Counted from the first letter of the stretch, positions 1 to 8,683 are shown. The stretch: DNA of 64,000 nt from Elizabethkingia occulta (GCF_002023715.1 NZ_MAHX01000007.1:62001-126000), one strand, 5' to 3'. The notes: a model not told the origin generated them from the sequence alone. Numbers and translations: made by a program.

Positions 1-915
1 GAAAAACGCAGAAAATTGTTTGCAGATTCTGGTTTTCATACCATTTTATTTGCTCCTAAAAGCAAGTATAAATATGTTTTCATTCCTCTTTATATTCTTG
101 CTTTTACCTTTTTAATCCTTGCTTTTGCAGACTTGTTAGGGGGTAAAGAGGAAATGAAAGTAAGTCATAAGATTGCTAATGTAGTCTTGTTGATGGATGT
201 ATCTAACTCTATGAATGCAGAAGATGTTCAGCCGGACAGCAGATTAAGTCGTGAGAAAAAGATTGTTCTGGAGACGCTGAAGAAAATGAAAGATGAAAGA
301 GTTGGCATTGTAGTTTTTGCAGGTAATGCAGTATCTATTATGCCACTGACTACGGATTATGCTGCTGTTGAAACTTATATCAATTCCATAGAAACAAGCA
401 TTATCGGGCAGCAGGGGACTGATTTTCTGGTGGCTATGAGGGAAGCAGCTAAAATGTATAAGAATACAGGAAAGAGTGGTAGAAACGTAGTATTAATAAG
501 TGATGGTGAAGATAACGAGGGGCATGATAAGGAAGCTGCTGCTTTGGCTAAAAGTCAGAATATTAAGATTACTGCTGTCGGAATAGGTACAGAACAGGGA
601 GCTCCGGTTCCTGACTACATGTACGGCCAGTTAATGGGTTATAAAAATACACCTTATGGCGAACCAGTAATTTCCAAACGGGAAACTCAGGCTCTGGTAC
701 AGATGTCCAACGGAACAGGGGGAACCTATATAGACGGAAACAACGATAATGCAGCAAACCAATTGGTTAGTGCTTTGGATAAGCTAAAAAGTGATACCGA
801 GGTTACAACCAATTCCCAGTCTTCAATCCATTATTATCAGTGGTTTTTAGGGATTTCGTTTATTCTGTTTTTTATAATATATTTAACAAATCCAAAAAGA
901 GATCTTAACATATAA
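1..915 (+). CDS. batB: BatB-like VWA-domain membrane protein (5' end outside window)
   Basis: The reading frame is open from base 1, so the gene starts upstream and only about 304 C-terminal residues are visible. A TTG at 16 lies inside the protein and is not a credible start. The piece has an N-terminal hydrophobic segment, a von Willebrand A domain with the metal-binding motif DVSNS after a hydrophobic strand, a second MIDAS element around SDGED, and a C-terminal membrane helix just before the stop. This order (TM, VWA, TM) is typical of the BatA/BatB proteins of Bacteroidota, which sit in the inner membrane with the VWA domain in the periplasm. The TPR and BatD genes follow immediately, which supports a Bat operon. 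Assignment to BatB rather than BatA rests on position directly before the TPR gene. The exact role (aerotolerance or envelope stress) is poorly defined in the family. Confidence 0.85.
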   Translation, partial: EKRRKLFADSGFHTILFAPKSKYKYVFIPLYILAFTFLILAFADLLGGKEEMKVSHKIANVVLLMDVSNSMNAEDVQPDSRLSREKKIVLETLKKMKDERVGIVVFAGNAVSIMPLTTDYAAVETYINSIETSIIGQQGTDFLVAMREAAKMYKNTGKSGRNVVLISDGEDNEGHDKEAAALAKSQNIKITAVGIGTEQGAPVPDYMYGQLMGYKNTPYGEPVISKRETQALVQMSNGTGGTYIDGNNDNAANQLVSALDKLKSDTEVTTNSQSSIHYYQWFLGISFILFFIIYLTNPKRDLNI

Positions 916-940
916 AAGGCTAATTTTGTAGCGTATTAAG

Positions 941-1669
941 ATGTTGAAAAAAAGCACTTTATTCATATTATTCGTATTTGCAACAGGGATTTTTTATGCT
1001 CAGGATTATAATGCTTTAGTTTATAAAGGAAATAAAAATTTTGAGAATAAGAAGTACGATGATGCTTCGGCTAAATATTTAGATGCCATAAAAAAGAATC
1101 CACAAGACTTTACGGCTCATTATAATTTAGGAAATGCTTTGTACAAACAAAAGATGTACAAAGAGGCTCATGCTGAATATAAAAAAGCTGCGGAGTTAAG
1201 TAAAAATACAAATGATAAAATGGCTTCTCTGTATAATCAGGGAAATGCTATGATGCAGCAAAACAACCATGAAGAGGCTGCAAAATACTATAAGGAAGCG
1301 CTGAAGTTATCCCCTGCAGATTCTTCACTCCGCAAAAACTATGAAATTGCTATGCTGAAAGATAAACAGAAAAAGCAGAAGAATGGTGGCGGCGGAAATG
1401 ACCAGAATAATAAAAACCAACAAGGTAATCAGGGGCAGCAAGACAATAATCAGGGCGATAAAAAAGATAAGCAAGGAGGCAATGACCAAAAGAATAAAGG
1501 TCAGGGCGACGGGCAGGATCAAAATAAAAATGAAGGAAAAAACAAACTTCCAAAAGATGTAGAAAAGGAAATTCTCCGTCAGATGGGGGATAAAGAAAAA
1601 AATACATCAAAAAGAATTCTTAATCAAAAAGCAAACAGTAGCCCTATAAGCAACGAAAAAGACTGGTAA
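941..1669 (+). CDS. batC: BatC-like TPR protein
   Basis: A secreted or periplasmic protein of 242 residues. It opens with a signal peptide ending near FYAQ, followed by tetratricopeptide repeats (residues about 25-135, with pattern residues such as AHYNLGNALYKQ and YNQGNAMMQQ). A low-complexity tail rich in Gln, Asn, Gly and Lys follows (about 140-215). TPR proteins occupy this position between batB and batD in Bacteroidota Bat operons and are thought to be protein-protein adaptors. The stop overlaps the start of batD by one base, so the two are translationally coupled. The polar tail is probably disordered. Its reverse strand produces long spurious ORFs that were left out. Confidence 0.85.
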   Translation: MLKKSTLFILFVFATGIFYAQDYNALVYKGNKNFENKKYDDASAKYLDAIKKNPQDFTAHYNLGNALYKQKMYKEAHAEYKKAAELSKNTNDKMASLYNQGNAMMQQNNHEEAAKYYKEALKLSPADSSLRKNYEIAMLKDKQKKQKNGGGGNDQNNKNQQGNQGQQDNNQGDKKDKQGGNDQKNKGQGDGQDQNKNEGKNKLPKDVEKEILRQMGDKEKNTSKRILNQKANSSPISNEKDW

Positions 1670-3426
1670 TGAACCGCGTGTTCCTTTACATATTATTTCT
1701 GTTAACTGGCCTGCAGATTCATGCACAGGTTGAAGTCGACGTGGTTATGGATGAGAAACCTAGCTATAAGATTGGTCAGGAAATACCTATTGTATTTATT
1801 GCTACCTCCAAATCTTCTCTTGATGTCCGTATGAAGTTACCATATTTTGATCCTAAAAAGTATGATGTATCACTTCCGGCTACCAATACGGAGTATTTTC
1901 TGGATGACAAAGGTGTATCTCTAACGAGATTTTCTGCTTTGGTTGTTGTAAAGCCTAAAGTTCCTGGGGCACTAAAAATTGGTAGTGCCTTAGCCAGAGT
2001 AGATAATGTAATGTATAAAAGTGACGCAAAAGATATTTTTGTTAAGAACGAAAAGTATGTAGAAAACAGACCTCCTGTCCGCAATAATAACGAAGTATAT
2101 ATCAGAACAAATGTTAGTGATAATGATGTCTATGTAAATCAGGCTACAATGGCTGTAGTAACTGCATATAGCAGAAATATGAACAGTCTGGATAACGTTG
2201 AAGATGTTCAGCTTCCACCTGCACAAGGTATCCGGTACTACAGAGTAGGAGACAGCAATGGTGAGGTGAACGATCATGAAGAAGAATATTCCATGAGAAT
2301 GGCTATTTATCTTTTGTTCCCGGAAGAAGCAGGCAGAGCTATTATTCCTCCTGCTAGTGCTAAAGTAGTACAAGGTGGCAGTACAACAAAGATTAAGGCG
2401 AACAGTGTAAGCCTGAATGTAAAACCACTACCGGAAAATGCACCTGCAGATTTCCAGAATGCTGTTGGTAAATACGATGCAAAAGTTGCTGTGAAAACAC
2501 CAGGAGATCTTGAAATAAATAAACCTGTTAGCGTTGAAGTAAAGCTTACTGGTGTGGGAAATCTTAAAGATGTAAATTTGCCGAAATTTGCTAATTCCGA
2601 ATATTACAGCGTATATAAGCCAAAAGTAAATTATAATGTAAAGCCTTCGGGAAGCAAAGGATTTAGAGGAGAACTTACGGCCAACTATATTATAGTACCT
2701 AAAAAGCAGGGTAATTTTCCAATTGCCCTGGAAGGTTTCTCTTATTTTGATCCGGAAGAAAAGAAATATAAGCAAGTGGCTTTGTCTACAATACCATTAT
2801 TTGTTCAGACACCAGAACAAATGGCATCTGACAGATCGACTGTAGAAAAAGTTATGGAAAATACTGCAAATGTACTCAATCAGAAAGTAAAATTACCAGT
2901 TATAGCCCAGGTGGATGCTGATCATAGTTTTATGCCGAAAAGTTCAGAAAATATTCCTGTATGGTTACTATTTTTGGCATTAGCATTTGTAGCATTCTTC
3001 CTTTATTTCTTCTATAAAATATACAGCTCCAACAAAACAGCTTCACCTACCGGGAAAAACTATTCCCCGCACTTTAAGCCTGTAACTAATGTTGAAGAGT
3101 CTGAAAGACAAATTCGCGAAGAGATGTCTGTAGATATTCCTGCGCATCTTCAATATTTGGAAACACTCATCAAGCAGAAAGATTACTCTGGTTTCTTTAA
3201 TGCTTATGCAGAAATGAATGTGGATCTGGAACACGATATTGATATCCATCACAATATGACGGTATTGGATTATATTGAAGATACCTTCGGAAGAAGTGAT
3301 ATGGAAACCTTTAAAGATGTACAAAATCGCGTTGAGCTAATGAAGTTCTCTCCATTTAAGGAAGAAGATTCTATGAACGATTTGTTACAGCAGATCTACT
3401 CCGCATATTCGAAAATTGAAAAATAA
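1669..3426 (+). CDS. batD: BatD family protein
   Basis: This 585-residue protein has a signal peptide (cleavage near HAQ, residue about 20) and a long periplasmic region of beta-sandwich character. A single membrane helix follows around residues 428-450 (a run of Leu, Ala, Phe and Tyr after PVWLL), and then a cytoplasmic tail of roughly 130 residues. This is the layout of BatD (oxygen-tolerance family). The ATG overlaps the stop of the TPR gene. No batE-like TPR gene follows; the next gene is marC, behind its own candidate promoter. Confidence 0.85.
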   Translation: MNRVFLYILFLLTGLQIHAQVEVDVVMDEKPSYKIGQEIPIVFIATSKSSLDVRMKLPYFDPKKYDVSLPATNTEYFLDDKGVSLTRFSALVVVKPKVPGALKIGSALARVDNVMYKSDAKDIFVKNEKYVENRPPVRNNNEVYIRTNVSDNDVYVNQATMAVVTAYSRNMNSLDNVEDVQLPPAQGIRYYRVGDSNGEVNDHEEEYSMRMAIYLLFPEEAGRAIIPPASAKVVQGGSTTKIKANSVSLNVKPLPENAPADFQNAVGKYDAKVAVKTPGDLEINKPVSVEVKLTGVGNLKDVNLPKFANSEYYSVYKPKVNYNVKPSGSKGFRGELTANYIIVPKKQGNFPIALEGFSYFDPEEKKYKQVALSTIPLFVQTPEQMASDRSTVEKVMENTANVLNQKVKLPVIAQVDADHSFMPKSSENIPVWLLFLALAFVAFFLYFFYKIYSSNKTASPTGKNYSPHFKPVTNVEESERQIREEMSVDIPAHLQYLETLIKQKDYSGFFNAYAEMNVDLEHDIDIHHNMTVLDYIEDTFGRSDMETFKDVQNRVELMKFSPFKEEDSMNDLLQQIYSAYSKIEK

Positions 3427-3448
3427 ACAATTTTATTTTATAATTTTG
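3416..3448 (+). promoter_or_regulatory. Candidate promoter of marC
   Basis: TTG at 3416-3418, 22 bases, then TAATTTTG at 3441-3448, a match to the Bacteroidota TAnnTTTG -7 element. Transcription would start about 10 bases before the marC ATG at 3466. The -33 TTG lies in the last codons of batD. Pattern match only. Confidence 0.4.
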
Positions 3449-3465
3449 TACCATTAATTTTCTGT

Positions 3466-4062
3466 ATGCTCGAAGATATTTCAATTAAAGAGATCATGAC
3501 CTCCTTCATGGTTTTGTTTGCCGTAATAGATATTATTGGCTCAATTCCCGTTATTGTAGGTCTGAAACAAAAGTTTGGAAAGATTGAAGCGGAGAAGGCA
3601 TCCATCGTGGCCGGATGTATTATGATTTCCTTTTTATTTATAGGTGATAAAATACTAAAGCTAATCGGAGTAGATGTGAATTCATTTGCAATAGCCGGAG
3701 CTTTTGTGATTTTTATTATTGCCGTGGAAATGATTCTTGGAATAGAGATCAATAAACCTGGAAAAGTAAACTCGGCTTCTATTGTTCCTATTGCCTTTCC
3801 TTTAATTGCCGGTGCAGGTTCTCTAACGACAATTCTTTCACTTAGATCAGGCTTTCACGATATTAATATTATCCTGGGAATTATCCTGAATATTATTCTT
3901 ATCTATGTGGTATTGAGGTCTGCAAACTGGATGGAGCAGAAGCTTGGAGATGCATCTCTGCAGGTTTTGCAAAAAATATTCGGAATTATTCTTTTAGCTA
4001 TCTCTATTAAATTATTTACAGCTAACTTTGCACAGTTGATCAAGAGCTATATCAACTTTTAA
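3466..4062 (+). CDS. MarC family integral membrane protein
   Basis: A 198-residue protein with about six hydrophobic helices. The first contains the family pattern FVLFAVIDIIGSIPV, and a later loop reads IAFPLIAGAGSLTTI, which closely fits MarC/NAAT proteins (usual length about 200). The family was once linked to multiple antibiotic resistance, but that link is discredited and the transported substrate is unknown. The start is ATG at 3466, 39 bases after batD, behind a candidate promoter. A small membrane protein follows after 11 bases and is probably co-transcribed. Confidence 0.85.
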   Translation: MLEDISIKEIMTSFMVLFAVIDIIGSIPVIVGLKQKFGKIEAEKASIVAGCIMISFLFIGDKILKLIGVDVNSFAIAGAFVIFIIAVEMILGIEINKPGKVNSASIVPIAFPLIAGAGSLTTILSLRSGFHDINIILGIILNIILIYVVLRSANWMEQKLGDASLQVLQKIFGIILLAISIKLFTANFAQLIKSYINF

Positions 4063-4073
4063 ATTTTTATTTT

Positions 4074-4271
4074 ATGAAGACGTTTTATAAGGTGTTTTTA
4101 GTATTGTTTATTGTTTTTATCGGTATCAATTTTTACGCAGTTCAGTGGAATCTTGGCGCTTTTAATGAAGAAAATGATAAATTTTGGTTTTCCATCGCTG
4201 CTGCAGTTGTAGGAATAATCGTTGTGTTTATTCTGGATTTCTGGAGTCGCCTAAGCACCAAGAAAGGTTAG
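4074..4271 (+). CDS. Small two-helix membrane protein, unrecognised
   Basis: A 65-residue protein with two hydrophobic segments (residues about 5-25 and 38-58) joined by an acidic loop containing NEENDKFWF. It follows marC by 11 bases with an ATG start and reads on the same strand, so it is probably in the marC transcript. Its last 21 bases overlap the 3' end of the convergent isochorismate synthase gene. I do not recognise a family. Coding status rests on position, start codon and regular hydrophobicity. Confidence 0.65.
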   Translation: MKTFYKVFLVLFIVFIGINFYAVQWNLGAFNEENDKFWFSIAAAVVGIIVVFILDFWSRLSTKKG

Positions 4272-5231
4272 TCGTTGTAATACAGCGTCAGCTTTCATCT
4301 CAGTTTCTTTCCATTCCTTTTCAGGCTCACTCAGAGCTGTTATTCCACCACCGGCATAAAGCAAAACGCCGTTGTGAAAAAGTTGTGCACAGCGAAGATT
4401 TACATAACAGGTTGTTTTACTATCCTGTTCTATTTGTATATAGCCAGCATAAAATGCTCTGTTATACTTTTCAGTATTTTTGATAATCTGAGAGCATAAA
4501 TCTTTAGGAACGCCACATATTGCGGGAGTAGGGTGTAACTCTTTTATAAGGCTGGAAATATCCTGTTTGCTGATTACTGCTTTAAAATCGTTGCGCAGGT
4601 GTTTTATGTTGCCTGATATATGGTCATATACAGGGCTGATTTGTACTTGTTGAGAATATTGGCTAAGTACAGATTGTATATAAGTACTTACAGGTTTTTG
4701 TTCCTCAATTTCTTTTTCAGACCAGTCCTCGGACACAGGAAGAGTTCCTGCGAGGCTCATCGTTTCAAAATCTTCTGTATTTTTATCATATTGTCCCAAT
4801 ACCTCAGGTGTAGCCCCTATCCATGCCTCGTTCTTATCTACAAAAAGGTGTATAAATGCATTTGGATAATCCTTGCACAATTTCAAAAAAGTTTTACCCA
4901 GATCTATTGTTTCATGCTCCGGAATATCAACCCATTTTTGTCGCGATATTACAACTTTTGGTAGCTGATTTTCTTTAATAATTCCGATTACATTTTCTAT
5001 ACGGACTAGATAATCATTCTTGGTTTCAGGCATATCATAATATTCCTGCTGAATGTTTTGGCTGGTAATATTCAGGCTTAGAATTTCTTGTTCAGTAATT
5101 GGCTGAAAAGAACCATCAAATGTGATCTCCTTCAGATTGTCAAAAGAATGAAATTTGATTGTATTGTTAAGAGGAGTATCACTGTTAAGAGTATAAAAAA
5201 CCTCTTTAAAAGGAAATTTAAAAAGTATCAC
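4251..5231 (-). CDS. menF: Isochorismate synthase (chorismate-binding enzyme)
   Basis: This 326-residue enzyme is a shortened member of the chorismate-utilising family (MenF/EntC/TrpE fold), missing part of the usual N-terminal region. Family signatures include SRQKWVDI, the region ATPEVLG, LHPTPAICGVP, YNRAFYAGYIQI and the C-terminal LYAGGGITALSEPEKEWKETEMK. These are the active-site strands and magnesium-binding helices. The likely reaction is chorismate to isochorismate, the first step of menaquinone synthesis, the usual quinone of Flavobacteriia. The upstream hotdog thioesterase on the same strand (5353-5769) could provide a later step of the same pathway. A siderophore role (EntC) is possible, but no siderophore genes are nearby. 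Confidence 0.85.
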   Translation of the reverse strand: MILFKFPFKEVFYTLNSDTPLNNTIKFHSFDNLKEITFDGSFQPITEQEILSLNITSQNIQQEYYDMPETKNDYLVRIENVIGIIKENQLPKVVISRQKWVDIPEHETIDLGKTFLKLCKDYPNAFIHLFVDKNEAWIGATPEVLGQYDKNTEDFETMSLAGTLPVSEDWSEKEIEEQKPVSTYIQSVLSQYSQQVQISPVYDHISGNIKHLRNDFKAVISKQDISSLIKELHPTPAICGVPKDLCSQIIKNTEKYNRAFYAGYIQIEQDSKTTCYVNLRCAQLFHNGVLLYAGGGITALSEPEKEWKETEMKADAVLQRLTFLGA

Positions 5232-5352
5232 TTTTGTATTTTATGTTAGTAAAGAATGTAAAGGTATAATCAGTAAAATAAAATAAACAACATACTTATT
5301 GCAGAACAAATCCGGAATAAGCATGTGTACTTGTTATCTTATTATTGTACCG

Positions 5353-5769
5353 TCACCTGACATTAATTACCACATTGGTCATCGTAGAATGGCAGATAAG
5401 GTCACCTTTCTCGTCTCTTATTTCTATTTCGGTAAAGTGCTGTGTTCTTCCTTTGCGGATAAGTCTTGCAGTTCCGGTAACCATTCCTTCTTTTTTAGAT
5501 TTAAGGTGATTACAGTTAAGGTTAGTTCCTACAGCCGCATTTACAGATCTGTCCAGTACAATGTTGGACAAACATGAGCCTAAACTCTCAGCCAATGCAG
5601 CGCTGGCACCGCCATGCAGCATTCCTAATGGCTGATGTACGATAGGTGTTACAGGCATTGTTGCTACCAGAAAGTCATCACCAACATCTGTGAATTTTAT
5701 ATCCAGTGTCTGTAATAATGTATTTCTGTTCCAATCATTTAATGCTTGTAGCTGCTCTTCCTTTGTCAT
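5353..5769 (-). CDS. Hotdog-fold PaaI/MenI-type acyl-CoA thioesterase
   Basis: A 138-residue protein of the hotdog thioesterase superfamily. Diagnostic stretches are the helix region HQPLGMLHGGASAALAES, with the catalytic acid in the AES part, and the later strand GTARLIRKGRTQHFTEIEI. The length matches E. coli MenI (about 136). I placed the start at the ATG at 5769, giving MTKEEQL; this leaves one base after the acyltransferase stop. An in-frame ATG at 5811 would overlap the acyltransferase. The gene lies 121 bases upstream of isochorismate synthase on the same strand, which favours 1,4-dihydroxy-2-naphthoyl-CoA hydrolysis in menaquinone synthesis. Phenylacetyl-CoA-type thioesterase is the alternative. 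Confidence 0.8.
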   Translation of the reverse strand: MTKEEQLQALNDWNRNTLLQTLDIKFTDVGDDFLVATMPVTPIVHQPLGMLHGGASAALAESLGSCLSNIVLDRSVNAAVGTNLNCNHLKSKKEGMVTGTARLIRKGRTQHFTEIEIRDEKGDLICHSTMTNVVINVR

Positions 5770-5770
5770 C

Positions 5771-6337
5771 TTAGTAGATCTTAGGGTTGTAGTTTTCAGG
5801 ATATTTAGCATTTATATCCTTGAAGTAGTTTTCAATTTCATCCATAACACTCTCAAAAGATCTTTTAGTAAGATCTTCATAAGGTATCATATAGCCTATT
5901 TTTATCTTTTTATATTTGTAGTCTCCTGACGCCAGTACAATTGGAACTTTAGCCTGCAGTGCCATGTGGTAGAAACCGAGTTTCCATTTTTTAGCATAAG
6001 AACGGGAGCCTTCCGGTGTAATTACAAGGCTGAAGTCTTCTTTCTCAAATTCTCTTGCAATAACATTAATAAGGTCATTCTTTTGAGAGCGGTCTATACC
6101 AATAGCTCCGATAGATTTAATAATGCCTCCGTAGAAAGCTTTGGTATGAGAGTCTTTAATGATTACTTTCAGGCGTTTGCCAAATTTCCAGTATACCATA
6201 ATTCCCAACAGATAATCCCAGTTGGAGGTGTGTGGCGCTTCTACCAGAATACAGCGGTCCAGATTTTTAAGATCACCATCTAACTGAACTTTCCATCCAA
6301 GTAATTTAAGAAGAGTACTACCAATAAGTTTTTTCAT
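5771..6337 (-). CDS. Lysophospholipid acyltransferase family protein
   Basis: A 188-residue acyltransferase of the PlsC/LPLAT superfamily. The catalytic HxxxxD appears as HTSNWD at residues about 36-41, and the substrate-binding block as TPEGSRS at about 109-115, with the spacing expected of the family. Such proteins transfer acyl chains to lysophosphatidate or related acceptors at the inner membrane face. The short length and the TSNWD variant point to a stand-alone accessory enzyme rather than the main PlsC. It heads the minus-strand set continuing into the thioesterase one base downstream. Confidence 0.85.
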   Translation of the reverse strand: MKKLIGSTLLKLLGWKVQLDGDLKNLDRCILVEAPHTSNWDYLLGIMVYWKFGKRLKVIIKDSHTKAFYGGIIKSIGAIGIDRSQKNDLINVIAREFEKEDFSLVITPEGSRSYAKKWKLGFYHMALQAKVPIVLASGDYKYKKIKIGYMIPYEDLTKRSFESVMDEIENYFKDINAKYPENYNPKIY

Positions 6338-6359
6338 TCCGGTTTGAATAAATAATTAA

Positions 6360-6384
6360 AACGATTGCAATAGCTGCAATCGTT
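6360..6384 (-). terminator. Hairpin between pspC and the acyltransferase gene
   Basis: Perfect inverted repeat AACGATTGCA (6360-6369) / TGCAATCGTT (6375-6384) with a five-base loop. On the minus strand it is followed by TTTAATTATTT, consistent with a weak intrinsic terminator for the pspC transcript, only 22 bases before the acyltransferase start. Confidence 0.55.
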
Positions 6385-6489
6385 CTACAAATATAAAGAT
6401 TATGCTTATACTTTTAAAATAAGGATGAAACAAAGTCCATAATTTTGAGGACTATTTCGAAAACAAACTGGATCATGACTGTGGGTTTT

Positions 6490-6562
6490 GGTGTTAAATT
6501 TCTTTAAAACTAACACCACAAATTTAGAATTTTTTTTGAAAATTACCCAAAAAGTGGTGTTA
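6490..6562. repeat. Three mutually complementary GGTGTTA arms
   Basis: GGTGTTA occurs at about 6490-6496 and again within GTGGTGTTA at 6554-6562. Between them lies the complement TAACACCAC (6511-6519), so the middle arm can pair with either flank. The stretch lies in the 246-base gap between the acyltransferase and pspC, in what would be the pspC 3' region. The longer pairing (9 bp, 6511-6519 with 6554-6562) is followed on the minus strand by a short T-rich run. It may be a terminator or a structured 3' UTR. No gene was seen in the gap. Confidence 0.4.
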
Positions 6563-6583
6563 ATTTTTTTACAATAATTTAGA

Positions 6584-8239
6584 TTATCTGGTTTTTATTT
6601 TAACCTCTTTTTTGCCGTTGCTGATGCTTACGTTCACTTCTTTAATAGAATCTTTGTCTATTTTAATTTTGTTGTTGTCTTCGGATTTTCCGATTTTAAT
6701 ATCGTCGACAGCTACTTTTTTACCGTTTACTATGATACTGTCCGGAGCATCCTCATTACCAGTTGTACTGATAGAGATGTTGCCATTGAAGCTGTCATCA
6801 TCGTCGTTATCCTTTTCGTTTAGGCTAATATCAGCACCTGGTGCAGTTACTACTTTCATTTTTTTCGGTACTACAAGTTTATATTCTATTCTGTAGTGAC
6901 GGAATCTGTTGTCGTAGTTATAAGAGAAGTAATTTGGTAGCAAAATTTTGTTATCAATAACTTCTACCGGAAGCTTCATTTGTAATGGTTTGTTATAACC
7001 GTTTGCAGATTTTTCTACAATCAGGTATGGTGCAGCAACATCTTTTCTTTCAACATGTATGTATGGATAAGTTTTTTCGAAGATAGTTTTCTTATCAGAA
7101 TAGATATCGCTGATGTATGATTTGAAGTTCTCCGGAATAATAACCTTTTTGTTATCCAGTATTATACTGTCAGACTTAGTATTGATCGAGATATTCTCTG
7201 TTTCTTCATTATGCCCGTTGAATCTGAAATTAGTTTTAGATGCGGAGTAACCAATGAATCCGATAAGTACAATCCAGCACAATACAAGTGTCCCGATAAG
7301 GTATCCCATATATTTTATCTTCAGATTTGGACTGAATAATTTCAGTGAAATCAGTGTAAAGATAATAGCAGGGATGAACATGCTCAGGAATCCGAAGAAG
7401 ATAATTGCGCTACCTGTTACACCATCGTTAAAATAAAAGTTGATGTTTTCAGGAATATCTATAGCGCCTTCTCCAAATGATAACCCTCCGAATAATACTG
7501 CAATACTTCCTAAGAAAAATGATACTGCAATTGCTGAAGTGAATAATCCAAAGATTATAGAAAGAGCCTTTAGAAAAGCATTTCCTACATCGTTTGCCTG
7601 TCCTTTATTGCTTTGGTAAAACTGATTTACTTTCTCAGAAGAATCTGTTGCAAACTGTACAACTTTGTTGCTTTGTTCTTTCAGGTTGTCAAAATTAAGA
7701 GGTTTACCTCTCATTTTTAAGAAATCACCTGCAGTTTTTGCTTTAGGAACTACTATCCATAAGATAATATAGATAAGAGCTCCGAAGCCTTTAGCGAAAA
7801 GTAATAGTACAAAAGCCAAACGAATCCATACAATATCTACTCCAAGGTACCCGGCTAATCCACCAGATACACCTCCGATCATTTTTGTTTCAGGATCACG
7901 GAATAGTTGCTTGTCTCTGCTGAAGCCACTTCCGCTGGCTCTGGAACTTCCGCTCTTTTCTTTGGAAGTATACTCCTGCTCTTGCTCGTCAATCTGCTCT
8001 GGCGTACCGATAAGGGCAATTATAGCCTCTACATCTTCATCGTTAACCACTTCACGTTTACCAAGTCTGGTTTTGAAGATCTCTACAATACGCATTTCTA
8101 TATCTTGCATTACCTCATTAGCTTCTTCCGGTTCCATAGAACGACGAAGGGCAGCAAGGTAATCATTAAGCTTTATATAGGCATGTTCCTCGATTGTGAA
8201 GGAGAAACCTGCAAGTCCTATTGATAGTGTTTTATTCAT
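6584..8239 (-). CDS. PspC domain-containing membrane protein
   Basis: A 551-residue protein. The N-terminal about 90 residues form a helical, acidic cytoplasmic domain (MEPEEANEVMQDIEMRIVEIF). A PspC domain follows around residues 112-165, with IGGVSGGLAGYLGVD and a hydrophobic helix ending in WIVVPKA. Three or four further membrane helices (about 220-340) precede a C-terminal extracytoplasmic domain of about 200 residues rich in charged beta-like sequence. PspC proteins act in envelope stress responses. The gene overlaps the upstream padR gene by 8 bases, so the two are co-translated; this PadR-PspC pairing is common in Bacteroidota and suggests direct control by PadR. Confidence 0.85.
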   Translation of the reverse strand: MNKTLSIGLAGFSFTIEEHAYIKLNDYLAALRRSMEPEEANEVMQDIEMRIVEIFKTRLGKREVVNDEDVEAIIALIGTPEQIDEQEQEYTSKEKSGSSRASGSGFSRDKQLFRDPETKMIGGVSGGLAGYLGVDIVWIRLAFVLLLFAKGFGALIYIILWIVVPKAKTAGDFLKMRGKPLNFDNLKEQSNKVVQFATDSSEKVNQFYQSNKGQANDVGNAFLKALSIIFGLFTSAIAVSFFLGSIAVLFGGLSFGEGAIDIPENINFYFNDGVTGSAIIFFGFLSMFIPAIIFTLISLKLFSPNLKIKYMGYLIGTLVLCWIVLIGFIGYSASKTNFRFNGHNEETENISINTKSDSIILDNKKVIIPENFKSYISDIYSDKKTIFEKTYPYIHVERKDVAAPYLIVEKSANGYNKPLQMKLPVEVIDNKILLPNYFSYNYDNRFRHYRIEYKLVVPKKMKVVTAPGADISLNEKDNDDDDSFNGNISISTTGNEDAPDSIIVNGKKVAVDDIKIGKSEDNNKIKIDKDSIKEVNVSISNGKKEVKIKTR

Positions 8240-8570
8240 TGTCTTGGCTTTTTGTTATTTGGTTAACAGAATCTGTTAATTCCGTCCATGTGTTTTGTAA
8301 TTCGTTCAGGAACAATTTTCCTTTCTCAGTTATTTCATAATATTTTCGTGGGGGGCCGCTTGTAGACTCTTCCCAACGGTAGGAGAGAAATTCTCCGTTT
8401 TTCAGACGGGTTAGCAACGGATAAAGTGTGCCTTCCACAACATCTAGTTTTCCTTTTTTCAGCTCATCAATAAGATCTGATACATACATTTCTTTTTTAT
8501 TGATAAGACTTAAAATACAGAACTCTAAGATGCCTTTTCGCATTTGCGCTTTGGTATTCTCTGTATTCAT
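8232..8570 (-). CDS. PadR family transcriptional regulator
   Basis: A 112-residue winged-helix protein. The PadR core is clear: MRKGILEFCILSLI, then LKKGKLDVVEGTLYPLLTRLKNGEFLSYRWEES, then GPPRKYYEITEKGK, where the Arg-Lys-Tyr-Tyr wing is the family hallmark. It is a short PadR of the subfamily with a minimal C-terminal dimer helix. It is transcribed first and overlaps pspC by 8 bases. A well-formed promoter with an overlapping palindrome (8649-8683) lies upstream, consistent with autorepression. The ligand or stress signal is unknown. Confidence 0.9.
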   Translation of the reverse strand: MNTENTKAQMRKGILEFCILSLINKKEMYVSDLIDELKKGKLDVVEGTLYPLLTRLKNGEFLSYRWEESTSGPPRKYYEITEKGKLFLNELQNTWTELTDSVNQITKSQDNE

Positions 8571-8648
8571 CTGTGTAATGGTTTGATTTTAAATTAATAT
8601 TCAGAATAAACTCTCAGCTGATTTTAAGCTTATTCCGATTTTACATTA

Positions 8649-8683
8649 CAAAGATATATAAATTAAATGGTATTATGCAATAC
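8649..8683 (-). promoter_or_regulatory. padR-pspC promoter with candidate PadR operator
   Basis: On the minus strand: TTG (8680-8678), 21 bases, TATCTTTG (8656-8649), a full match to the Bacteroidota consensus, about 78 bases before the padR ATG. The perfect inverted repeat GTATT-ATGC-AATAC (8670-8683) covers the -33 TTG. That is where an autorepressor would bind. The promoter call is stronger than the operator call. Confidence 0.6.

Noticed and set aside
1325-1610. Long hydrophobic ORFs on the minus strand
   Set aside because: They are the reverse of the Lys/Gln/Asn-rich low-complexity tail of the TPR protein.
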